DNA from: Mesostigma viride
Taxonomy: Eukaryota > Streptophyta > Mesostigmatophyceae > Mesostigmatales > Mesostigmataceae
Assembly (NCBI GenBank): GCA_009746045.1
Contig: RPFO01000500.1
Coordinates: 122,001 to 186,000, forward strand
DNA length: 64,000 nucleotides
Reading direction: 5' to 3'
In this document: positions 45,948 through 53,900 of the stretch, piece by piece
Numbering within the stretch: position 1 is the first letter of the stretch
How the letters are laid out: the number at the start of each line of letters is the position of its first letter
Program-made: the position numbers and the translations under genes
The notes under the pieces: model-generated
Told to the model about the DNA's origin: nothing
Database searches by the model: none
The model's input: the letters and a program-made list of their open reading frames with translations, nothing else

Positions 45948-46034
45948 ACCCCTCGCGGGGGGCGCGTGAAAACGGCAAAGGCAAAGCGGAGCCCGCCGCC
46001 TTTGGGCGGGCGGAGCGGAGCCCCCCGCGAGGGG
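45948..46034. repeat. GC-rich palindromic element
   Basis: Arms CCCCTCGCGGGGGG (from about 45,949) and CCCCCCGCGAGGGG (to about 46,033) form a perfect inverted repeat. They enclose AAAGCGGAGCCCGCC...GGGCGGGCGGAGCGGAG with a second inner hairpin CCCGCC-GCCTTTGG-GCGGGC. Its composition is unlike the AT-richer surroundings. It falls in the presumed intron of the minus-strand transposon gene. Similar nested GC palindromes are known from volvocalean organelle genomes. Confidence 0.7.
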
Positions 46035-46087
46035 AAATTTTTTTTGGAAAATGGGGCAAACCATGGGGGTTTTCTTACGGAATTTAC

Positions 46088-46345
46088 CTGCGATCTTCCT
46101 TGCGATGCAGTTTTGCCTGGTCGCTCGCGCTCCCCGTCCGAACCGCCATCAGAGGCTGCATTAATTCTATTAAGCTCATTCAGCGCGCCCCGGACGTACA
46201 CGGTTGATTTCTTATCTTTTGGTTGTTCATCTGCCTTCCCGTCTACAGCAGCGCCATCATCGGCTGTCTCGGCATGCTCTGCACGTTCATCCGAGCCATA
46301 CTGTTCATGGATTTCTGCCGGCGGCTGCTGTTCGCCGCTAGCCAT
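46088..46345 (-). CDS. possible first exon of a second transposon gene, charged N-terminus
   Basis: ATG 46,345 opens 86 codons rich in Glu, Asp, Ala and Lys (MASGEQQPPAEIHEQYGSDE...KDKKSTVYVRGALNELNRIN). The exon ends at a good donor, CGCAG|GTAAATT, in phase 0. It is transcribed divergently from the DUF7869 frame. A small in-phase candidate follows at 45,743-45,711 (ASSDAVPRRRL between CACCAG and GTGAAA). Two-gene organisation is usual for CACTA-type elements, but no family is recognised. Confidence 0.35.
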
Positions 46346-46689
46346 CGCAGCTATATCCTATCAAACTCCGCTGTCCTAAAAACACGAACAAACACGAGGG
46401 CACGCAAATTATCTACGTCGTGCGTCCAGAAGTACTTGTCGAGCTTAATCTGTATATTATTTTGCGTTCAAGTTCTCCGGACCTCGTGACATCGGGTGCA
46501 TGCCTTCGTTCCCGAGGTCGATGTCCCGAGGTCCCGAGAACTTGCGGCCCAAATTTAGGTGGTGTCCCGAGGTCCCGACACCTGATTGGCCCGTTGAGAT
46601 TCGCTCAGAATCAAGAGCAATCAATGCGGACCACGAGTAGCTCGGACCTCGTGACACCACCTCGGGCCAGGCGGGTGCACTTGCACGCC

Positions 46690-47510
46690 GATATATCGAC
46701 AACGATGGAAGATTGCATCGGTAAAATGTATTCTAAAGACTTTGACCGAACGACTTTCTTCATTACCGCTGCAACTTTTTTTTCCTGAGCTACCGCATAT
46801 TTCCGACCAATTTCAAGGCTGCGTCAGGCTTGGCAGACCCATACTTCGTATATATATGCGTTTGCCCCGAACGTCATGTTTAATGCAGGCTTTGTGGACT
46901 CTAAAGACGCCCACGATGTTGGGGCTTTTATCAGCCTCTGGACATGTAGAAACTGCGGTCAGCAGGTGAATGCCGGAACGAGTTCTGCGGCGGGGTGTGC
47001 GAAACAGACATCAAGCGCACGGCAGACATGGATACCTCCGAGCGGTATGTTCCCTTATTCAAATCTACGGGCCAATTCACTCCTTGTTGAATCCCTGACC
47101 TTGTCACGGATGAATATGTTACCAGTTCCCCATCTCCGGAGTTTCTCTTTTGGTCATCTTCTTATCTTACGGGAGGTGCGTCATGAATCGTATAGCGAGC
47201 TACGGTTTCATGGCGAGCCTTTTCTTCACATCAGCGACGTACAGGTTACCTTAGAGGCTAGGGATGTCAAGGAACTCTTCACACGGATATTAGGGAGGGT
47301 GCATGACGGATTGCGGGCAAGATATTACGGGCTGGCTGGCAGCCTTGCAGCGCTATTGCCTCCGATCGATGGCAATGATTTGCAGGCAGGGCTATGGATC
47401 ACAAAGCTGTTGCTTTGCTCTAGTTGTACATGCTGCAATTTATTGGCATTGTGCTCACGGCAAGTAATGTTGCATGACATGGTTGACCACGAAGATTGAT
47501 GGAAAACCTT
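46690..47510 (+). pseudogene. transposon protein N-terminal region with zinc-ribbon-like motif (copy B, decayed)
   Basis: ATG 46,697 begins MEDCIGKMYSKDFDRTTFFI and stops after TAATFFS. Similarity to copy A resumes after the acceptor-like TTTAATGCAG (46,880-46,889) with FVDSKDAHDVGAF and CRNCGQQVNAG. A +1 shift then gives FCGGVCETDIKRTADMDTSE, a stop, DEYVTSSPSPEFLFW, and another shift to FHGEPFLHISDVQVTLEARD and REL-like helices up to about 47,490. Stops and shifts differ from those in copy A, so the two copies decayed independently from a coding ancestor. Confidence 0.5.
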
Positions 47511-48840
47511 GAAGCAATTGGTGGCTTTCTTGGATGCTCGATGGCTTCACATGCTTGTGAGTCCATAAAACCCACTGTATACGTGCCCACCATCTCTAAG
47601 CTGAAAGCATCTGCCTTCAACAAGCATCTTAAGACATGCATGCACATGAGAACTGTCATGGTTTGTGGAGAGGGTGGCATATTGCGTGAGAGTGGAGAGA
47701 GGACAGTGGCCGGGCTAGGCCAGCTACCTGTGCTGCCACACGGCCGGGCGGCAAACACTGATGCACAAGCTGCCTTACACGCCAGCACCCAAGCTGCCTT
47801 CACACCCCTGAATGATGAGCAGAGGGCATCCTGGACGGCCGCATCCATGCAGTTCATGCAGTTCAGGCTGTGCGTGCTGGCCAAGGGCACGGGTAAATGA
47901 GCCAATGGCGGGCTATTATTACGCACGTTGCAACCAGCGCCAATGAAGCAACCCAAGCCTGCCCTCCTGACAGGTATGTGTGTTTTGTTTTCTCATGTGG
48001 TGTGCACAACCAGCAATCCTTTATTTCCCTATGATGCATGTTTGCGGAATTCTGGCAACCTGGCACATGGCCAAACTCCTCAATGTCAGGGGTGGGAGGG
48101 GTTGTTTGTCAAGTGGATAGACACACGCACATGCTCAACACCTCTTGCTCCAATGCCACTGCCACTCACCCAGAAACTCAGGCACAACCACGCACGATCG
48201 CTAAGCTGCTAGCCAGAATCGCAGTCCTCACCAAAGTGAGGGATGGGGCACCAGCTAGTTTGACAGTCTGGCTGAGGACGTGCAGGAGTTGAATGACATA
48301 TCTGAAGCAAGTAGTCACGGATGGCTTGGAGAAACATGGTGAAGCATGCATGGGCATGCATCTCATGTTGACAAGGGCCAGAGCAAGAGCATGAGCACGA
48401 TGCATGTGCCTATGTAGAGGCCATTGGGCTTGCACTATCTGTTGAAGACAGCTGCGGTATTGTGGCCAAGCGGCTCACCGGGGATGTGCAGTGGCTTCTT
48501 CATGCTAGGTATGATGGCGGCCAAGTGCAGTCCTTTGGTGGCATATTTCAAGCCGGCAACCTCGAGGTAGCAACTGAGCAGTGTATGAGCTGTCTGGCTA
48601 TGCACCACAGCGCTGGCTGAGGAGATCTAGTCCAACTTGGAAGCTGCGTTGCCAGCAACGTGGGCCCCTATAACAGAGACAGGGACATGGGGGCATCCAT
48701 GGTGATGCAGAGGACCATGTGTGGCAACCTTGGTCAGGCGGGCCGGTTGCCAAGGGATGTGCTGCTACCAAATCAAGGCGCACAAAACACATCGCAACCA
48801 TGCCGACGGCCGAGATGCCTGGCATCAGATTAGATTATTA
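47496..48840 (+). pseudogene. middle of transposon, degenerate coding remnants
   Basis: A 134-codon plus frame at 47,496-47,900 carries KPTVYVPTISKLKASAFNKH and TPLNDEQRASWTAASMQFMQ. Beyond it, short frames lead to DRDMGASMVMQ...RLPRDVLLP near 48,680-48,740, matched by copy A at 8,660-8,790. Probably the decayed central part of a multi-exon transposon protein. No family is recognised. Confidence 0.3.
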
Positions 48841-49139
48841 CATTGCCAAGCTGAGTTTGCGGCTACCGTGCGTGCTGTGGGTTTGAACTGATCATGCTAG
48901 CCAACGTGACAGTTGGCAGTTCTTATGTCTAACAAGCCCCTACTTGAAAATTGCCTTAGCATGGCCGTATGCACATATATACAACCATGTCTAGCCACTG
49001 TTCATGTTCATATATCTTTGTCTGTGTGTCACAAAAGTTGTGTTATATTATCTGTGCAAGGTCTGAACAGTTAGCAACACAGTTGGTGGGAGTTGGCCAT
49101 ACCGTTACTAAAGAACTTTGCATCCAAGGTTGAGTGATT

Positions 49140-49690
49140 AGCTGGAAACTCGCAGGTGTTGCATGGACCAGTGAACCCAATGACACTTGATGGACCTGAA
49201 GTTTTGTGCAATGTCTGAAATGACATGATGATTAACATGGGCGCTTGTTTTCAGCCTCACCTGAGCACATCTTGCATGGGAACTGCAAGAAATGTGGCGG
49301 AAATGCAAAAAACGCACATTTTTTCTCACATTTGCTAGCAAGCTGTCAATGAATGAAGTACAACAGACCTGGATTTTTGTGCAATGTCTACTATGATGAT
49401 ATTTAATATGCTTGCAAGTTTCCAGCCCCAACTGAGCACATCTTGTATGAAAACTGTCATGAAATGTGTGAAAAAAACGCGAAAAACGTGCATTTTTGCT
49501 AGCATTTGGTGGCATTTTGTTACCAAATACAGTACGATGGACCTGATTTTTTGTGCCATGTCTACATTTATGATGTGTAACGTGATTGCAAATTTCCAGC
49601 CTCGACTGAACACATCTTCCATGGAAACTGCTATGAGATGTGGTGAAACGGTGCGTTTTTGCTAGCATTTGGTGGCAGTTTGTCACCAAA
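49140..49690. repeat. 173-bp tandem repeat, about 3.2 units (copy B)
   Basis: The ACCTG marker is at 49,194, 49,367 and 49,541 (173 and 174 bp apart). Units match those at 9,120-9,690 and lie immediately upstream of the DUF7869 frame. Confidence 0.9.
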
Positions 49691-49992
49691 TGAGGTCAGA
49701 TGACCATGGGACATGGTGCACAGATGGTAGACATGAGCATAAGCCTACATGCAAACAGCCAGGTCAGGAGCTCTTTATTTGCATATCAAATGGTATTTGT
49801 TTGTATTAAAATCTGGAAAGTTGCTAAAAATAGACATGCCAAAAATAGACCAACCGATGTCGAAAAATTCTGGAAAGTCAAATTCCTTTTACTGGTGTCA
49901 TGGACATGCTGCCTACCAATATCTAGCATGTTTGGACTCAATTTGCTCCTTGTAGGGCTTATAAGGGCATTTTTTGGCACTTTCATACCGTT

Positions 49993-51120
49993 GTGGGCTT
50001 GGGTAGCACTGCTGGACGGCGTGTTCGAGGATCCCGTTCAATATCTGCCAGGATTGGGGAGGCCAAAGCGCTTTGTGAGCTATGGATTCGGCGTTGGTTA
50101 CGCCCAGCAGTTGAGAAAGATCCTCGAGATGGCCGCAGCATTCTTGAGCAACCCTGCAAGAAGACTTTGTACTCGGAGTATGTTAGGGAGAGACAAGATT
50201 ACAATGCACCTGTGGTTAGTATTTCGCTTTTCAGGACAATCTTCAAAGCAGTGGCGACAATCATGGAAGTCCATGTTGAGCGTTTTCGCACAAAGGTTAT
50301 GGGTGAATGTTCCCGCTGTCGAAAGCTGAAGGATGCCATTTTGTTTTACCGGACCACTGACCGGGCCAGGTGGGAGGCCAGTAAGGAGAAGTTAGCTGAT
50401 CACACTGATTTCTTTAATGGGGAGCGGATGGCTTATCTGCAGCGAAGGTTCGAAGGCGCCAAGCATTTTTTTGTTTCCATAGTCATGGATGGTTTGGCAA
50501 AGATGAAGACAGCGGTTCCAACGAGGGGGAGCGCCTCGAAAGAGTGGCTTAGCAGCCGCCAGCTTCATATACCGTACCAGTTAGTCTGCTCTATTTTGCA
50601 CGGGGTGAGGACGTATTTTTGGGTCATCATGCCATGGGTAGCTAATTCTGAGGTTTCTGGTAATTCAGGGCGCGTCACGGCAACAGTGCTCACGCATCAG
50701 TTGTTGGAAGTGGTTGTTGAGCGTCCATGGGAGAAGTCCACTGATCCTGAGATTCGTGAGTTTGGCCTTGCCCCTAACCTCGTCCTTCAAGTGGATGGGG
50801 GTGGGGACAACATGAACAACGAGTTGTTGGGGTTCCTAGCTGTTCTCATTGTCCGCCGCCTCTTTGCTCGCATCAGGGTGTGCCGGCTTCCACCGGGACA
50901 CACACACAATGATGCTGACCAAAGGTTTGGTTGGTTCATCCGGTGGTACAACGGCATCAAGAACCGTGTGTCAGATCTTCCACCGGTGCTGATGCTGACG
51001 TTTCAAGACGTGCTGCAGGGGCTGAAGCGTGCCTTTGCACAGCAGTGTGCAAGGGTGCATAACAATCAGTGCATGGCTGGTTATCGCGAGGTCATGTTTT
51101 GCCTGGCATGGTCCCTCTAA
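49993..51120 (+). CDS. DUF7869-type transposon protein, long 3' exon
   Basis: A 375-codon open frame. The first codons are GTG...; there is no ATG before MEVHVERF (50,261), so the N-terminus is probably supplied by upstream exons. Seen: GECSRCRKLKDAIL (Cys pair), HTDFFNGERMAYLQRRFEGA, VSIVMDGLAKMKTAVPTRGS, then LVLQVDGGGDNMNNELLGFL, VRRLFARIRVCRLPPGHTHN and DADQRFGWFIRWYNG. The order D-G-x-K, Q-x-D(N)...N-N, GHTH-x-D-x-D-x-F is that of DUF7869 proteins, which are abundant in transposon-like contexts in algae, oomycetes and cnidarians and resemble RNase H-fold nucleases. A catalytic role in transposition is inferred from the spaced acidic residues. The frame is intact, unlike the 5' parts. Confidence 0.7.
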   Translation: MGLGSTAGRRVRGSRSISARIGEAKALCELWIRRWLRPAVEKDPRDGRSILEQPCKKTLYSEYVRERQDYNAPVVSISLFRTIFKAVATIMEVHVERFRTKVMGECSRCRKLKDAILFYRTTDRARWEASKEKLADHTDFFNGERMAYLQRRFEGAKHFFVSIVMDGLAKMKTAVPTRGSASKEWLSSRQLHIPYQLVCSILHGVRTYFWVIMPWVANSEVSGNSGRVTATVLTHQLLEVVVERPWEKSTDPEIREFGLAPNLVLQVDGGGDNMNNELLGFLAVLIVRRLFARIRVCRLPPGHTHNDADQRFGWFIRWYNGIKNRVSDLPPVLMLTFQDVLQGLKRAFAQQCARVHNNQCMAGYREVMFCLAWSL

Positions 51121-51435
51121 TGATGACTCTATGTCATAAATGTCCCTCACTATAACGACTCAATGAGAATGTGTTATAATTTTTCATTTTAAGTTAGACA
51201 TGTATGATGTCAATGAGGCACCCATGAATATACTTAGTTGTCTCTTTTATACAGTCACATGATGTGTTCCCACGTACCATGCTGAAATAAATTATGTGCA
51301 TGCTTAAATATTGTCAAGGCAAGCAGCAATTAATAAACGCTTAGCTGCAATTTGTGAATGCTTACATGTGTATAGTTAGACAACTACAATGTCAATACAA
51401 TTCTGCAAAGATGTGTCTTTACATGCAATATGAGG

Positions 51436-52165
51436 CGCCATGGTGGTGTCACGGTGTCACGGTGTCACGGTGTCACGGTGTCACGGTGTCACGGTGTCAC
51501 GGTGTCACGTGCGGAGTCACGGTGTCCAGGTCATCTAGGGCAACCTTGTCATTATCAAATAGACATATAATCCCCATTACTTAATCACTAAATGTGCAAA
51601 GATGTGTGTTTACATGCAATATGAGGCGCCATGGTGGTGTCACGGTGTCACGGTGTCACGGTGTCACGGTGTCACGGTGTCACGTTGTCCAGGTCATCTA
51701 GGGCAACCTTGTCATCATCAAATAGACATATAATCCCCATTACTTAATCACTAAATGTGCAAAGATGTGTGTTTACATGCAATATGAGGCGCCATGGTGG
51801 TGTCACGGTGTCACGGTGTCACGGTGTCACGGTGTCACGGAGTCACGGTGTCCAGGTCATCTAGGGCAACCTTGTCATTATCAAATAGACATATAATCCC
51901 CATTACTTAATCACTAAATGTGCAAAGATGTGTGTTTACATGCAATATGAGGCGCCATGGTGGTGTCACGGTGTCACGGTGTCACGGTGTCACGGTGTCA
52001 CGGTGTCACGTTGTCCAGGTCATCTAGGGCAACCTTGTCATCATCAAATAGACATATAATCCCCATTACTTAATCACTAAATGTGCAAAGATGTGTGTTT
52101 ACATGCAATATGAGGCGCCATGGTGGTGTCACGGTGTCACGGTGTCACGGTGTCACGGTGTCACA
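51436..52165. repeat. right subterminal array (GGTGTCAC)n, higher-order
   Basis: Five blocks of the 8-bp unit GGTGTCAC, each in a composite of about 160-175 bp with AATGTGCAAAGATGTGTGTT, GCAATATGAGGCGCCATGG, TCCAGGTCATCTAGGGCAAC and a CCCCATTACTTAATCAC spacer. The 8-bp unit is the exact reverse complement of the left array. Confidence 0.92.
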
Positions 52166-52285
52166 GGTCCTATGAACTTCCCCTTCCTCAAAGACTTTAG
52201 TTGAGATGTTAGATGCATAGAAATGCAACTTTGAAAAATGAAGTACAAATGGCGTGCTCTAGTACAAATCCATATTAGGCTAGGG

Positions 52286-52372
52286 GAATATGTATACATG
52301 TGCATGCTACATGATCTCCCAATGGAGTCATGTTATAATATAATATAATGTAATAATATAATATATTCATTG
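52286..52372 (+). mobile_element. short retroelement S1, right part with (ATAAT)n tail
   Basis: Continuation of S1 after the transposon: GAATATGTATACATGTGCATGCTACATG, the stem-loop CTCC-CAAT-GGAG at 52,316-52,327, GTCATGTTATAAT and an (ATAAT)n tail to about 52,372. The stem-loop and its flank match those of S2 and the half-LINEs. Confidence 0.75.
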
Positions 52373-52502
52373 AGAATGATAGATTACGGAGGTGAGATAG
52401 GCATGCAACATAAGGAAAAACCCGATAACTGGGAGAATAACCCTGAAGAAATTAATAGTAATCTGACACAGACATCCAAGGATCACGCCAGCGGCACAAG
52501 GT

Positions 52503-52612
52503 TATAATATATAATATAATATAATATAATATAATATAATATAATATAATATAATATAATATAATATAATATAATATAATATAATATAATATAATATAAT
52601 ATAATATAATTT
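52503..52612. repeat. (ATAAT)n microsatellite
   Basis: About 22 units of ATAAT/TATAA. Possibly an expanded retroelement tail. Confidence 0.9.
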
Positions 52613-52683
52613 AATTTAGTTTAATGTAATGTACTTAATGTTGTACATGGCTAAATAATGCTACTTCATCAGCTGTTGCATTA

Positions 52684-53128
52684 AAATTAAATTAAATTAA
52701 ATTAAATTAAATTAAATTAAATTAAATTAAATTAAATATGACTCGATCCGTTGGGAGATCATGTAGCACATATTCCCGTGGATGGATGGAGGGGGGGGGC
52801 AAAGCCGCGAAACCGAGCTAATCTAATTAATTACTCTAAGCTAATCTAATCTAGAAAACCCTACTTATTCTACTCAGCAAAGCGCCCCTTCCGCTTGGGG
52901 GGGGGGGGCTTGCCCACAGGGGCGGGCGTATGAGCTAGTAGCCTGGACAATGGTTTTCCACCTCCTCTTGTCCTGCATAGCAGTCCAAGCAAGAGAGAGG
53001 GAGTGAATGCGATTTTCAAACTGCGCTGGGACCACTAGGTCAGCCATCAACTGCTGTGGGTAGGTCATGACATGTTTGCCTACCTTCTTAGGAATGTCCT
53101 TAGGGCCAGGCCAGGTCAGGATATGCCG
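52684..53128 (-). mobile_element. short retroelement S2, uninterrupted
   Basis: Minus strand: begins CGGCATATCCTGACCTGGCC (53,128 side) and encodes ILTWPGPKDIPKKVGKHV, MTYPQQLMADLVVPAQFENR, HSLSLAWTAMQDKRRWKTIV to a stop near 52,870. A 3' UTR follows with ACGGGAATATGTGCTACATG and CTCCCAACGGATCGAGTCAT, then an (AAATT)n tail at 52,684-52,737. Same 5' boundary as S1, so about 390 bp may be the full unit. The peptide is better preserved than in S1 but the protein family is not recognised. Confidence 0.65.
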
Positions 53129-53900
53129 TCTTAGTTAACGCCAAGCGCATTGGCGTGATCCTGATTCGGCATATCTCTGCGATTCCAGCGGCACCGGAAC
53201 GAGTTCATTCCGACAGGTATCAAGAAAGTTATGGTGTTCCGACTTCCCGGTCGCGCGCGAGCGCGAGCCGGCTGTTCTTCTAAGTCGTGCGTGAATATGT
53301 GCCGACGACATATGGGGTCGACAGTAATTCCTGGGCTGACAGGAATTAGGTGCTGAACCTACGACGGTATTGGATTAATACGTCGTACGCAGGAAATAGG
53401 AACCTTAACCTGTGGTCTGTTGGTACCGCAGGCTTAGTCCTGGATTATTGGGTGCAGACGCAATAATCATTGTGGACTGTACACTGTGGTCACTGTGCCT
53501 GTATGGCAGACCTACTGTATAGGATCTGGACGCTGCACAGGTTGTTAATACTGTACCGGGGGTGTTAATACTGAGCAGGCCTACGAGGCTGCTCAGGCCT
53601 AGCAAAGCACAGTGCACAAGTATATAAAGAATAGGCCAGTGCCAACTGGTGAGATCTCTTGCGAGCCCGCCTCACGTGTGTTGCCTTGACTTGGCAAACT
53701 CGTGTCTAAGCACTCACGTGCACGAGTGCTGTAAGCCTATATTTTTAACCAAGCTCCATTCCAACCATTCTCATGATGAATCTATCCGCGCGCATTGGAA
53801 TCTATCTATCCCTACACATTGCGCTTTAACTCAAATTACAACGATGTTCCGGTTCTATTAAGGCGGTTTACTGCCTGGGCTTCATCGTCGAGTTTAATCC
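53129..53900. other. hairpin-rich, LTR-like segment
   Basis: Short perfect inverted repeats follow one another: ACGCCAA-GCGCA-TTGGCGT (53,140), AATTCCTG-GGCTGA-CAGGAATT (53,328), TACGACG...CGTCGTA around TATTGGATTAATA (53,361), GGCCT...AGGCC (53,579). A TATATAAAG box lies at 53,622. Together this looks like the U3/R region of an LTR or another promoter-bearing repeat on the plus strand, but no matching second LTR or adjacent gag/pol was found. Confidence 0.3.

Larger units (their letters stand above)
44734..52285. mobile_element. 7,552-bp DNA transposon with TIRs and DUF7869-type protein (copy B)
   Basis: Terminal inverted repeats of 32 bp at 44,734-44,765 and 52,254-52,285 begin CCCTAGCCTAATATGGATTT and match at 31 of 32 positions. 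They are flanked by the 3-bp duplication GAA (44,731-44,733 and 52,286-52,288). The paralogue S2 supplies the empty site (GGGAATATGTGCTACATG). Inside the termini are inverted subterminal arrays of an 8-bp unit (GTGACACC on the left, GGTGTCAC on the right). Then come a divergent short exon at 46,345-46,088 (minus), a decayed N-terminal protein region (46,690-48,840), 173-bp repeats and the long frame 49,993-51,120. A 3-bp duplication, CxCTA-like ends and subterminal arrays recall CACTA/EnSpm elements, but no EnSpm transposase is recognised. Confidence 0.8.

Noticed and set aside
49700-50329. 209-codon plus frame with hydrophobic stretch overlapping the DUF7869 start
   Set aside because: It lies in another frame and is mostly repeat/UTR-like. 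The conserved residues are in the 49,993-51,120 frame.
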